From CAVVNN01 sp963749605 (GTDB lineage: Bacteria; Actinomycetota; Thermoleophilia; Solirubrobacterales; 70-9): 64,000 nucleotides of DNA. Made by a program: the position numbers and the translations under genes. Positions within the stretch are counted from its first letter, which is position 1. The number at the start of each line of letters is the position of its first letter. Shown in pieces: positions 1-8,858 of the stretch. The notes under the pieces were generated by a model. It searched no databases, had not been told where the DNA came from, and was given only the letters and a program-made list of their open reading frames with translations. The stretch is from positions 1-64,000 of the forward strand of contig CAVVNN010000004.1 in the NCBI GenBank assembly GCA_963749605.1, written 5' to 3'.

Positions 1-10
1 ATTATCGATC

Positions 11-1246
11 GTGGCCGACAGCCTTTCCGCGATGCTGCGAGCGTCGCTGCGCGAACAGGAAGAGCTTCTGAAGTCGTCGTTGGTCCTGAATCCGGTGGAG
101 AACTTTCCTTTTCCCGCGGACCTCGAGGTGACGGCAGGACTCCTGCATGGCCTTTACAACACCGACAAGGTAAGAACCAGGGAGGAGCGGCTGCAGACGC
201 CGATGCAGTTCGCCGGCAGAACCGCCCTGGAGCGCGACTCGCGCTTGGTCTATGAGGCCTGGGCCAACGCGCTCGGCGCGGCCGACGCGACCATGCGCGT
301 TCTCTCCGGTCTGCACGCGCACGCTGTTCTGTTCATGGCCATGGCCCGACCCGGGCAGAAGGTGTTGCTGTTGCCGATCCGGGCTGGTGGCCACCTCTCG
401 GGGCAGGCGATCATCGAGCGGCTGGGCCTGCGGGTAGTCGAGATGCCGATCGATGACGAGGCGATGTCGGTCGACATACCGGCGACGCTGGCGCTGTGCG
501 AAGAGGTACAGCCGGACTACGTCTTCGTCGACCGCAGTGAGGGCTTGGTCTACGAGGACTTTGGTCCGCTGGCGGCGGTCGAGGGGCCGACCAAGATCTT
601 CGACGCCTCGCAGTATTTGACGAACGTGATCTGCGGCGATCATGCCAACCCATTCAGGTGGGGATACGACCTGATGGTCGCCAGCGTCCACAAGAACTTT
701 CCCGGGCCACAAAAGGCTCTTCTCGCCACGAGGCAGCGCGACGAGAGGTGGAAATCCCTGCTCAAGGGGGTCTCCACCTTCGTCTCCAACATGCACGTGG
801 CTAGCACTTACGCGGCCGGCCTGACCCTTTCCCGGCAGGACTGGCTGCGGGACTACTCACGGCAGATGCTGCAGGTCGCACTCGCCTTGGAGGATGCACT
901 GCACGAGCGGGGGGTACCAGTGGTGCAACGACGCCGCGACCTGCCGCCGACCCATCACGTGTGGATCCAGGAGGGCAGCCGCGAACGAGCATTCATCACC
1001 TACGAGCGGCTGGAGCAGTGCCTGATCATGACCAACTTCAGGACCCTGCCGTATTCGCTGGGCCAGGGCATCCGCATCGGCGTCAACTCGGCGGTACGCC
1101 TGGGGCTGACCGAGGAGGACGTTCCCCGGCTGGCAGAGCTGATCGCGCTGGTTCGCGCGGAGAGCCCAACCAAGTCGTTACGGCAAGAGGTAATCGCCTT
1201 CAACCAGATGATCTGGTCGCGGGCTGAGAGCCTCGATATTGCCTAG
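11..1246 (+). CDS. SHMT-like fold-type I PLP enzyme, possibly 5'-truncated
   Basis: A 411-residue protein with the overall pattern of the glycine hydroxymethyltransferase group of fold-type I PLP enzymes. The likely Schiff-base lysine is K228 in ASVHKNFPGPQK, which resembles the THKT-x-RGP-x-GG motif of serine hydroxymethyltransferase. The VFDASQY-like segment about 20 residues earlier (KIFDASQYL) fits the cofactor-ring aspartate region. Divergence from canonical SHMT is high, so it may act on another amino acid in a biosynthetic or degradative side pathway. The first start is GTG at 11, but the frame is open to the window edge, so the true start could lie upstream. A zinc dehydrogenase follows 15 nt later on the same strand, suggesting one transcript. 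Family call is fairly safe; substrate unknown. Confidence 0.7.
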   Translation: MADSLSAMLRASLREQEELLKSSLVLNPVENFPFPADLEVTAGLLHGLYNTDKVRTREERLQTPMQFAGRTALERDSRLVYEAWANALGAADATMRVLSGLHAHAVLFMAMARPGQKVLLLPIRAGGHLSGQAIIERLGLRVVEMPIDDEAMSVDIPATLALCEEVQPDYVFVDRSEGLVYEDFGPLAAVEGPTKIFDASQYLTNVICGDHANPFRWGYDLMVASVHKNFPGPQKALLATRQRDERWKSLLKGVSTFVSNMHVASTYAAGLTLSRQDWLRDYSRQMLQVALALEDALHERGVPVVQRRRDLPPTHHVWIQEGSRERAFITYERLEQCLIMTNFRTLPYSLGQGIRIGVNSAVRLGLTEEDVPRLAELIALVRAESPTKSLRQEVIAFNQMIWSRAESLDIA

Positions 1247-1261
1247 GTAGGATCACGCGAC

Positions 1262-2290
1262 GTGGGGGCAACCGGGGTAAGCCAGTGGGTGTCGCGCGGG
1301 TACGTTCTCACGGCACCCGGCAAGCTCGAGATCGTCCAGCGCACGTTGCCGGATCTGCCCCCTGGCTGGGTGCGACTCCGGTTCCTGTACTGCGGTCTCT
1401 GCGGTTCGGACATCGCACAGTTCCGCGGGCGCCCAAATGCCACCTACCCGACTTCAGTGGGGCACGAGTTCGTCGCCGAAGTAGTGGCGGTCGGTGCCGG
1501 AGTCGATTGCGTCGGCTTCGAAGACCTCGTCACCAGCGACCTCAACTATCGCTGTGGCAATTGCGATCATTGCTTCGCCGGCAGATCGCACCTGTGCCGA
1601 CAAGGCCAGCAGTCACTGTTCACGAACCGGGCGTTTTCGGAATTCGGTGACATCGACGCGAGCTACCTCCTGCGTCTCAACCGACCGGCCGTGCCACACC
1701 TCTCCTTGTGCGAGCCGCTCTCATGTGTTCTTCACGCCAAGGACCTGATCGACCCCCGGCCTGGTGACCGTGTTCTTCTCGTCGGCGCCGGCGGTCTCGG
1801 CCTTTGCCTGGCGTTCGCCCTATGCGCACAGCGCCCGGCGATCAAGTTCGACGTGACCGATACCTCGGCAGCGCGACTCGCCGCCCTCGCCGGCCCGATT
1901 GCGCGAATAGGGAGCGCGCTGCCGCAACCCCCAGGCGAGTACGACGTCGTCTTCGATCTCACCGGTAATGAGGACGGGCTGCGCGCCGCCTCCCGCCAGG
2001 TCAGGGACGGCGGGCGGATCTGCTCGATGGGTCACCCGCTGGGTGAGGAGATCGACCCCGTTTTTCTCTCGGATATCCTGCCCAAGGACGTCACCTTCGT
2101 GACCAGCTATCTGAATGGTGAGCCATCGGTCCTGCGTGAAGCGGCGGACCTGCTAACACGAGAGTGGAGCCCCGGCTGGGACGAGCTGATCAAGTTGATC
2201 TCGATCAATGACCTGCAGCGAGCCCATGAAGAGCGCAGCGACTCTGCCGTCTGCAAGACCGTGATCGACATCGCGTCTGGACTCGACTAG
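1262..2290 (+). CDS. Zinc-dependent MDR alcohol/sorbitol-type dehydrogenase
   Basis: A 342-residue medium-chain dehydrogenase. The catalytic zinc site is visible as CGLCGSD (Cys47) and GHE (His68, Glu69). The structural zinc loop has four cysteines at 98, 101, 104 and 112. The Rossmann motif VGAGGLG lies near residue 180. The start is GTG at 1262, 15 nt after the SHMT-like gene, so the two are probably co-transcribed. The stop overlaps by 4 nt the stop of the convergent STAND NTPase gene. The family oxidises or reduces alcohols and polyols with NAD(P). The substrate cannot be read from sequence. Overall length and motifs are complete. Confidence 0.85.
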   Translation: MGATGVSQWVSRGYVLTAPGKLEIVQRTLPDLPPGWVRLRFLYCGLCGSDIAQFRGRPNATYPTSVGHEFVAEVVAVGAGVDCVGFEDLVTSDLNYRCGNCDHCFAGRSHLCRQGQQSLFTNRAFSEFGDIDASYLLRLNRPAVPHLSLCEPLSCVLHAKDLIDPRPGDRVLLVGAGGLGLCLAFALCAQRPAIKFDVTDTSAARLAALAGPIARIGSALPQPPGEYDVVFDLTGNEDGLRAASRQVRDGGRICSMGHPLGEEIDPVFLSDILPKDVTFVTSYLNGEPSVLREAADLLTREWSPGWDELIKLISINDLQRAHEERSDSAVCKTVIDIASGLD

Positions 2291-4749
2291 AAGGCTAGAT
2301 AGGCCCGGATCCTCGCCCCCACGTCATCGGGCCTGAACCATTCGGCGGCGCCTCGCACTGCGGGCGAATCGACGCGCTCGCCAGCTGCAACGAGCGGCGC
2401 CACGACCAGGTGATCGTAGGTACCGAGTTCCTTCGTCTTACGCTTCAGCTGGCCGATCGCCGCGTTGCTGCGCCGGGTGTCACGCGCCAACGCCATCGCC
2501 ACGGCTTCCGCCTGCAGCGCGAACGCCTGCCCGGCCGGGTACCCCTCGGCTTTCGCCAGTGCCTTGGCTTCGCCAACCGCGACGGCGGCCGGGCCGGATT
2601 TCCCCAGCCTTGCAAGAGCGATCGCCTTCGCCGCTGCGCACTTGGCGAGCTCGATCTGGTGCCCAAGCCGGCGGTTCAGCTCGATCGATTTGACCGCTTC
2701 CCCCAAAGCCCTTTCGGGATCCAGCCAGCAGTAGGTCTCGACCAGGTTCGTATAAAGCTTCGCGGTCAGCATCGGCGTATCTGGCGTTTTGCGCAAGGCC
2801 GTCAGGTACATCTCCACCGCCTCCTCGAGGACGAAGGAGAAGCGATGGGCGTGCGCCCGGTGGCGAAGCAGCTCACCCCAGTTGACGATGTCGCGATGAC
2901 CGACGGCTTCGCAGGTCTCAAGCAGCACCCTCGACCCCTCACGGAACTTGCCATCCATCGTCAGCATGTCCCCGTGGTAGAGCAGCGCCCGCAGCTGGGT
3001 CCGGTCGGTCGGGTCGAACGGCTCCGCCTGCCGTGCCAGTCGCGAGAAATCGTTCCGCGCCCGGTGGTAGTTCCCGCGAATCTCGCGCAGGTAGGCGAGC
3101 TCGAGGTGAAGCGAATGCAGGTGGCGACCGAGTCGCCGCTTCCGCCCTTCGAGGCGTTCGAACCGTTTGAGGCCGGCGTCGACCCCCGCAATGCGGCGCG
3201 TAGACATCGCTTCGATGAAGTCCAGCACGAGGGTGATCGCGTGCCGCTGTTTTCTCTGCTGGGTAGATGCCAGGGCCATCAGCTCATTGGAGAAACCGGC
3301 GTCGTAGAGAACGTAGGCGATGTCGATCAGCGTCTCGGAGGACCGTCGGGGGACATCGCCCACCGAACTCCAGCCCTCGAGCAGCCCGCGCAGGAGGGCG
3401 AGGACGGCATCGGGTTCTGTTCTCCCCCGCTCCTGGCAGCGGGCCAACAGGTGGTCGGTGGCCGCCTCCAGGGCAACGCTGCGCAGCGCTCTCTCGCTCG
3501 GCGAGTCGCGCACGGCATCGGTAAGCAGATCGTGGAACTTGAAGAGCTGGCCTACGACCCGCTCGGTCAGGAAAGAGTTGGCGAAGTCCGGGTAGTGCAG
3601 AACGGCGAGCTCGACGTTGAGTACGTTCGCCATGTGTTGGTACAGGTCGCGATCAAAGACCCGACCGGTGGCGAGCGCTGCCGCCAGGGCCCGCTGCGGT
3701 GCGCGTCGGTGGTCAAGCAGCCTTCCGACCGCTCCATTCGGAGTGGAGGGGAGATCCGCTACCTCGACCTCCTTCTCCTCCGCCAGGTCGAGGTAAATCC
3801 GGACCGCCGACTCGATGTAGAAGGGGGTGCAGCGGGAGATTTCGAGCAGTCGCTCCTCGATCGGCTCCTCCAGCTTGCCCAGCCGCTGCCGCAGCATCTC
3901 CTGCGACTCCTCTTCGGACAGCGCCTCGACCCCTATCGAAACGGTGTCCCATGTCCGCTTCGCCTGCGGCCACTGCAGCGGCTCCCGAGTCGCGATTACA
4001 TGAAGACCGCGTCCGAGAGTCGAGATCATCTCCTGCAGCCAAGGCGCCCCTCCCGCGGCCGACCCCTGCTTCTCATAGGAGTCGTAGAAGATCGCCAGAG
4101 AGTGGCCATTCGCTTTTAGCGCTCGCTGTATGTCACGGCCAAAGCAGCTCGGAAGAATCGCCCTTAGCTCTCGCGGCTCTTCACGGATCTCGTCGATTTC
4201 GGCGAACTCCGACTTCTTGTAGCGCTGCCTTTTTTCGCTGACTGCACTCAGCTTGTCCCAGATCTGAACCGCAAAGTTGACGGGAAGGGGGACGCCGACG
4301 GCGGCACCGCCGACTTCGACGCCCCGGCCCAGAGCCGAGCGTTCAATGCGGTTGGGGCTGGAGGACGGTACGGGCTGTCCGACAGCTCGCCAGTAGCGCT
4401 GCACCGCGGCGTCGAAGAGATGGCATTCGATCCCGATCTCTTGGCGGAGGTGATGGAGGACCCCGACCTCGGTCGTTGACAGCTCCCCTTCAAGTGAGAC
4501 GAAGGCGACGTGGTCAATCTTCAGCGGGCGCTTTTTCGCATGCGCCCGCGCCTCATCCAGCAGGCGCGACTTGCCCATACCGCCAACACCCGTGACCTCG
4601 CAGATGCGCAGGCGTTTCGGAGTGCGGCGCTGGCGGTCGAGCTCGTTGTCGAGGGTCGCAAGCTCTTTCTCGCGACCGAGGAATTTGCCCGGCCCTTGGA
4701 AAGAGCTCTCGGTTTCCTCCCTCCGTCGAACGGGACTCTTGAGCGCCAC
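2287..4749 (-). CDS. STAND/AAA-type NTPase with TPR-like C-terminal half
   Basis: An 820-residue protein. It opens with FLGREKEL, the usual lead-in of the NTPase domain in STAND/LuxR-large regulators. A Walker A motif GVGGMGKS follows at residues 54-61. A hydrophobic LAIFYDSYEKQ strand near residue 220 can serve as Walker B. The second half is helical and alanine/leucine rich with TPR-like spacing (for example RALGEAVKSIELNRRLG). No recognisable N-terminal effector precedes the NTPase and no C-terminal DNA-binding HTH is obvious. STAND proteins act as signal-triggered oligomeric switches in regulation, programmed death or anti-phage defence; which applies here is unknown. Start is GTG at 4749, preceded by the same 10 bases that precede the GTG at 11. 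Confidence 0.75.
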   Translation of the reverse strand: MALKSPVRRREETESSFQGPGKFLGREKELATLDNELDRQRRTPKRLRICEVTGVGGMGKSRLLDEARAHAKKRPLKIDHVAFVSLEGELSTTEVGVLHHLRQEIGIECHLFDAAVQRYWRAVGQPVPSSSPNRIERSALGRGVEVGGAAVGVPLPVNFAVQIWDKLSAVSEKRQRYKKSEFAEIDEIREEPRELRAILPSCFGRDIQRALKANGHSLAIFYDSYEKQGSAAGGAPWLQEMISTLGRGLHVIATREPLQWPQAKRTWDTVSIGVEALSEEESQEMLRQRLGKLEEPIEERLLEISRCTPFYIESAVRIYLDLAEEKEVEVADLPSTPNGAVGRLLDHRRAPQRALAAALATGRVFDRDLYQHMANVLNVELAVLHYPDFANSFLTERVVGQLFKFHDLLTDAVRDSPSERALRSVALEAATDHLLARCQERGRTEPDAVLALLRGLLEGWSSVGDVPRRSSETLIDIAYVLYDAGFSNELMALASTQQRKQRHAITLVLDFIEAMSTRRIAGVDAGLKRFERLEGRKRRLGRHLHSLHLELAYLREIRGNYHRARNDFSRLARQAEPFDPTDRTQLRALLYHGDMLTMDGKFREGSRVLLETCEAVGHRDIVNWGELLRHRAHAHRFSFVLEEAVEMYLTALRKTPDTPMLTAKLYTNLVETYCWLDPERALGEAVKSIELNRRLGHQIELAKCAAAKAIALARLGKSGPAAVAVGEAKALAKAEGYPAGQAFALQAEAVAMALARDTRRSNAAIGQLKRKTKELGTYDHLVVAPLVAAGERVDSPAVRGAAEWFRPDDVGARIRAYLAF

Positions 4750-4901
4750 GATCGATAATTCCTAGTTATCCGAGGTTTGAGTTATGGGCTCGGGCAAACA
4801 GCGCTGGCCTCTTGGCCCTGTCGCGTCTTACCCCGAACGATTCGTAGATCACTTGGATACCTTCTACCATGAATGAGAATTCGCAGGGACAAGACTAGAA
4901 C

Positions 4902-5213
4902 ATGCCTAAACCACGACCGCACGCGGCCGAGCAGACGATGAAGCAACCCGCGCAGCGGATCTTGCGAACCGTGGACGCGGTGATCGTCGCCATCCTCTGC
5001 GGGTTTGCGGTCGCGCTGGCGCTCGGCCAGGTGCACGGTATTTCTATGCGCCTGCCTGCGACAGCCTGGGTCAGCGGGCTCTTTCTGGTGATCCTGACCC
5101 TGCGGGCCCTCGTCGGCCTGCTTGTCGGTCAGCGCACCGGTGCCACCGAGGGGCCCCCGACCGCAACGGCCCGGGCCTCGTACGGCGAGCTGATCCGCAG
5201 CCTGCCAACCTAG
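4902..5213 (+). CDS. Small two-helix membrane protein
   Basis: A 103-residue protein of unknown family. Two hydrophobic segments (about residues 27-46 and 54-76) predict a hairpin in the inner membrane, with a basic N terminus (MPKPRPH) and a polar C-terminal tail of about 25 residues. It lies divergent to the STAND NTPase gene (153 nt apart) and upstream of a DUF5919-like gene. Nothing in the sequence shows function. It could be an accessory to its neighbours or an independent membrane peptide. Confidence 0.5.
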   Translation: MPKPRPHAAEQTMKQPAQRILRTVDAVIVAILCGFAVALALGQVHGISMRLPATAWVSGLFLVILTLRALVGLLVGQRTGATEGPPTATARASYGELIRSLPT

Positions 5214-5264
5214 CTCCCGCAGCTGATCGAAGAGGCTGAGGTGATCCAGATACTGGGGGGAACT

Positions 5265-5399
5265 ATGATCGATTTTGTCAGTCAGGAGGACTCGCTGACG
5301 GCGCTATCGGTTGCCTACTCGCGCGACGCAAAAATCGAGATATCTTGCTTGACCCGGAGGCCGATGTCCTGCGCGCGATCGCGGAGGAACGAACTATGA
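5265..5399 (+). CDS. Possible 44-codon upstream ORF coupled to the next gene
   Basis: ATG at 5265 is preceded by a purine run (TGGGGGGAACT) at ribosome-binding distance. The frame runs to a TGA at 5397-5399. That stop overlaps the ATG at 5396 of the next gene in an ATGA arrangement, which normally signals translational coupling. The peptide (begins MIDFVSQED) matches no family I know. Alternatively it is the N-terminal part of the following gene separated by a frame break, because the next frame is open from 5240. Confidence 0.3.
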   Translation: MIDFVSQEDSLTALSVAYSRDAKIEISCLTRRPMSCARSRRNEL

Positions 5400-5776
5400 C
5401 GTCGAGTGCCTCGGCCGAGACGATCCTCGAACGCCTCAAAGGGGAGTGCGAGTTCAGCATCGAGCGCCTGCTCGCGAAGCTGCCGTCGAGAGCGGCGGAC
5501 CAGATCCTTCGACTCTCCTCGGTGATGCCCCATCACGCCTTCAGCAGGTTCGACGATACCTACCTGCTTACTACCTACACGTTCGGCCGTGGCGGGGACA
5601 ACCCGTCGATGCTGCTGCGAAAGGCGGTCGCCAATGACCCCCTCTGCGAGGGACTCACGCGCGGCTTCACCGAGCTTTGGAAAAGCAAAGGCGTGCGGCC
5701 GCTCGGCGTCGTCGGCCCGACCGCGAGCGAAGCTGCGATCCGGCTAGGAGCCCGGGAGGCGCCGCAGCACGACTAG
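5345..5776 (+). CDS. DUF5919-like domain fragment
   Basis: A 143-residue protein from TTG at 5345. An ATG at 5396 (MTSSASAE) in the same frame is an equally good start and overlaps the stop of a small upstream ORF. The segment FSRFDDTYLLTTYTFGR followed by SMLLRKA and an aromatic-rich ending resembles the C-terminal half of the DUF5919/phospholipase D-like module found in some actinobacterial regulators. It is too short for the whole domain, so it may be a truncated or frame-broken gene. The last 33 bases overlap the end of the convergent methyltransferase gene. Function unknown. Confidence 0.4.
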   Translation: MLDPEADVLRAIAEERTMTSSASAETILERLKGECEFSIERLLAKLPSRAADQILRLSSVMPHHAFSRFDDTYLLTTYTFGRGGDNPSMLLRKAVANDPLCEGLTRGFTELWKSKGVRPLGVVGPTASEAAIRLGAREAPQHD

Positions 5777-6952
5777 GCGGTCGGCGCATTCGACGAACTC
5801 GTACTCGCCGTCGTCGGCGATCAGGTCGCCGACGACGGCGACGATCCCGGGGTAGTGCTCGAAGTAGTCGTGGAAGGCGAGGAGGCCGCCAGAGACGAGC
5901 GAGGGCAAGATATGGGCGCAGTCGGCGCGGACCGACTCCTCGTCGTGCAAACCGTCGATGAAGGCAAACGAAAACGGCCGGTCGAGCGGCACCTCGTCAC
6001 CCCGGCTACGGATAACCGTTACGACCCCCTCGACCCCGTTACGCTTCAGGTTCGAGGTCAGGGCCGCAAGGGTGTCTACCGCGTCCCCATACCGGTACCT
6101 CTCATGGGGGTCAACCGCGGTCAGGTGTAGCGGCAGGCCTAGCCCGGCGATCGCGCAGGCGATGGCTAGGGTCGAGCGCCCCTTGTAGCTGCCGACCTCG
6201 ATGACGTCCGGGGCCGCGGCGCCGGGCGCCGCGGCGACGCAGCGGGCAAGCGCGGCCGCCTCCGGCGGCGAGAGCCAGCCATCGACCGCTTCCACGGCGG
6301 CGACCCATCGACCACAGTGGACCTCGGGCAGAACCGGATCGGCCGCCCGGGCGACGGCGACCACTTCGCGGGTGGCCGCGTTGTCGGGATCGAGGCGGAG
6401 CGTGGGGTAGGCCCAGCCCAGTGCGGCGTCGAGGTTCCCAGCCTCGCGCTCCCGCTCAGCTTCACGTTCACCGCGCTCAATCTCCGTTGCGAAGAACCGG
6501 CGCCGCAGCGCGAGCGCGCGGCGGGCGCGGTTCAGCGGATCGGAGCTCTCCAGGAGGCCTGGATCTAGTCGCGTGAGATAGGCCAGCAGCTCGACTCCCG
6601 TCTTCGCCAACGAAACCGAAAACGACGCCAGCTCCTCACCCGCGCCGGCGTCAACCCAACTCTGGTAGTCGAGACAGGCCAGATCCCCCCGCACTAATAG
6701 CTCCCCATAGGAGCGCAGGTACGGCAGCTCGGCAGCTTCGAACCCCGTCGGATCGTCCCACCTGGCCAATAGCGCATTAGCGGCGGCGATGGCGCGGGCG
6801 AGGTCGGGGGTGAACTCCAACGCCCCCGCTCCGCTGGCGCCCTGGACGAACAGGTCGAAGAACGAAACGTTGAAGTGCGCGTCAGGGTAACGGCATTCAA
6901 CCATCCGCCTAGCGAGATCTCTGAGGGTGTCGTTGACGGCTTTGGCTTCCAA
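5744..6952 (-). CDS. Class I SAM-dependent methyltransferase (Methyltransf_24 type)
   Basis: A 402-residue protein. The C-terminal 180 residues form a Rossmann methyltransferase: SAM-binding motif VIEVGSYKGRST (about residues 240-251), acidic motif LTAVDPHERY, then FAFIDGLHDEESVRAD and a closing GGLLAFHDY strand, the pattern of the Methyltransf_24/cephalosporin-hydroxylase-like group. The N-terminal 200 residues are helical, charged and unassigned. Such proteins usually modify small molecules or sugars. Start is TTG at 6952 because no ATG or GTG lies nearby. It is divergent from the D-threonine aldolase gene, sharing a 54-nt promoter region. Confidence 0.75.
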   Translation of the reverse strand: MEAKAVNDTLRDLARRMVECRYPDAHFNVSFFDLFVQGASGAGALEFTPDLARAIAAANALLARWDDPTGFEAAELPYLRSYGELLVRGDLACLDYQSWVDAGAGEELASFSVSLAKTGVELLAYLTRLDPGLLESSDPLNRARRALALRRRFFATEIERGEREAEREREAGNLDAALGWAYPTLRLDPDNAATREVVAVARAADPVLPEVHCGRWVAAVEAVDGWLSPPEAAALARCVAAAPGAAAPDVIEVGSYKGRSTLAIACAIAGLGLPLHLTAVDPHERYRYGDAVDTLAALTSNLKRNGVEGVVTVIRSRGDEVPLDRPFSFAFIDGLHDEESVRADCAHILPSLVSGGLLAFHDYFEHYPGIVAVVGDLIADDGEYEFVECADRLVVLRRLPGS

Positions 6953-7006
6953 TTGACTTGCTTACCGTGACAGTATTCTGAACAGACAATCGGCGATACT
7001 CTGACG

Positions 7007-8095
7007 ATGGCCACCGCCCCGCGGGCCAAATCGACCGTAAAGCGCCACTGGACCGAGCTTGAGACCCCGGCACTATTGGTCGACGTGGACGCGGCTAAGC
7101 GTAACGTCGCGCTCATGGCCGGCCGCGCCAGCGAGCTGCCGGTGTCGGTGCGGCCGCACTTCAAGGCCCATAAGAGCATCGAGCTCGCGCGCCTGCAAGT
7201 GCAGGCCGGAGCGATTGGCATCACCGTCGCCACCGTCAGTGAGGCCCAGGCGCTGTTCGACGCCAGCATCGATAACGTGCTGGTGGCGAACCAACTCGTC
7301 CAGCGGTCGCAGATCGAGGCACTGGCCGCGCTTTCGACGAGGGGCCGCATCACCGTTCTGGTGGACAACGCGACGAACCTGAAGGAAGTCGCGACCGCCG
7401 CCCGCATCGCCGGAGGTGAGATCGGGGTGATGATCGACGTCGACACGGGGATGGGACGGTGTGGGGTCCGCAGGCGACAGGACGCTTGCGAGCTGGCCCG
7501 CCTCGTCCGCGACCTCGACCATGTCCGCTTCGACGGCATCAGCGCCTATGAGGGGCACTGCACGGCGATCGAGGATGTGAGCAAGCGAACCGCCGAGACC
7601 GAAGCGGCGATCGAGACCATGGCCGGGTACATCGAGGCGTTCGGCGAGGAAGGGATCGCTGTGCCGGCCGTTTCCGCTGGCGGATCGACCACGTATTCCA
7701 TCACCGGTGCTGATCCGATGGTGACCGAGATCCAGCCGGGTGCCTACGCCCTGATGGACGTCATCCGCCGCCGTTTCCTCTCCGAGTTCGAGCTCGCGCT
7801 CACCGTGGCGGGCACGGTGATCAGCCGGCAGGGCTCGCGAGCGGTACTCGACAGCGGCCACAAGGCCGTCAACGCCAGGCAGAGCGAACCCCAACTGGCC
7901 GACGGCCTCGGCGAGATCGTCTCCATTGACGAAGAGCACCTGCGCTTCGACGCGCATGGGCCTGAGCCCAGGGTTGGTGACCGCGTCCGGGTGATCCCCG
8001 GGCACGGGCCATTGACAATTAACCTCTACGAGCGCTTCCACGTCGTCTCCGACGACATGGTGGTGGATGAGTGGGCCGTTGCGGGCCGGCGATAG
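7007..8095 (+). CDS. D-threonine aldolase / DSD1-family PLP enzyme
   Basis: A 362-residue protein of the alanine-racemase-fold group that includes low-specificity D-threonine aldolase and eukaryotic-type D-serine dehydratase. The N-terminal barrel starts ETPALLVD and carries the PLP lysine K56 in RPHFKAHKS. The C-terminal domain keeps the metal-binding His/Asp features (DSGHKAVN and PGHGPLTINLYERF). The enzymes cleave or dehydrate D-beta-hydroxy amino acids with PLP plus a divalent metal. Start ATG at 7007. The convergent HAD hydrolase ends 34 nt downstream. Family is clear; choice between aldolase and dehydratase is not. Confidence 0.85.
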   Translation: MATAPRAKSTVKRHWTELETPALLVDVDAAKRNVALMAGRASELPVSVRPHFKAHKSIELARLQVQAGAIGITVATVSEAQALFDASIDNVLVANQLVQRSQIEALAALSTRGRITVLVDNATNLKEVATAARIAGGEIGVMIDVDTGMGRCGVRRRQDACELARLVRDLDHVRFDGISAYEGHCTAIEDVSKRTAETEAAIETMAGYIEAFGEEGIAVPAVSAGGSTTYSITGADPMVTEIQPGAYALMDVIRRRFLSEFELALTVAGTVISRQGSRAVLDSGHKAVNARQSEPQLADGLGEIVSIDEEHLRFDAHGPEPRVGDRVRVIPGHGPLTINLYERFHVVSDDMVVDEWAVAGRR

Positions 8096-8129
8096 GCGCA
8101 GATGGCGCGACAGGGACGGGACCGGTCTC

Positions 8130-8858
8130 CTAATCTCGTCGGACCAACGGAACCAGCTCAGAAAGATCCTGTATGACCAGGTCTGCCTCGGGGGCATCGG
8201 AGGTGTCGTCGACGAGGCCGCGGTACCTAATCGGAACAAGACCGGAGGCGCGGGCACCGGCGATATCCGTCCGCTTCAGGTCACCTACGTGCCACACGAC
8301 ATCTTCCTTTCTCAGCTCGAACTGGTCGAGCATGTGGCGGAAGATCGCTGGCGAGGGCTTGTAGTGGCCGAGTTCGTCGGAGAAGGCCCAGCCGCGGAAG
8401 TGGCGGAGGACGCCGGCACGCTGGAGGATGGCGCGCAAGTGCCGTGAGCCAGTGAGGCCGACGTCGCAGACGATCCCCAGCTGCACGTCGTCGTCTGCCA
8501 AGACGGCTAGCGTTCCCTCCGCCCGAGGGCTCAGCTCCAGTTCCGCCACGGCTCCCGCCTCGAGGTAGGCGTCGAGGATGCGATCACGGCTCTTCCCCTC
8601 TAGGCCCTGAATCGCGTCTGCCAGATGCGTGGCCGCCCGCGCCGGCTCGAAATGCTCGCCACGCTCCCAGGTCTCCGCCTGTAGCGCCTGCGCCTCTGCC
8701 AGGTGGGTGTCGAGCACGTCCTCCTCGATCTCGATCTCCTGTTGGATCAGCGCCCGCACGACCGCTTTGCGCCGCAGTGCCGCCAGAAGTCCTTTTGGCT
8801 CCGCGACGAGCGTATGCCAAAAGTCGAAGGTGATGGCGGCGGGCGGACCGGGGATCAC
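8130..8858 (-). CDS. HAD-superfamily hydrolase
   Basis: A 242-residue haloacid dehalogenase-like hydrolase. Motif I is ITFDFWHTLV near the N terminus. The nucleophilic Asp is present but the usual second Asp is replaced by Trp, as in dehalogenase-like branches that lack the phosphatase general acid. The C-terminal KPSPAIF (motif III lysine) and WHVGDLKRTDIAGA (motif IV acidic pair) are complete. A helical cap lies between motifs I and II. The substrate could be a phosphoester or another small molecule; the missing second Asp makes ordinary phosphatase activity uncertain. Start ATG at 8858. Confidence 0.8.
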   Translation of the reverse strand: MIPGPPAAITFDFWHTLVAEPKGLLAALRRKAVVRALIQQEIEIEEDVLDTHLAEAQALQAETWERGEHFEPARAATHLADAIQGLEGKSRDRILDAYLEAGAVAELELSPRAEGTLAVLADDDVQLGIVCDVGLTGSRHLRAILQRAGVLRHFRGWAFSDELGHYKPSPAIFRHMLDQFELRKEDVVWHVGDLKRTDIAGARASGLVPIRYRGLVDDTSDAPEADLVIQDLSELVPLVRRD

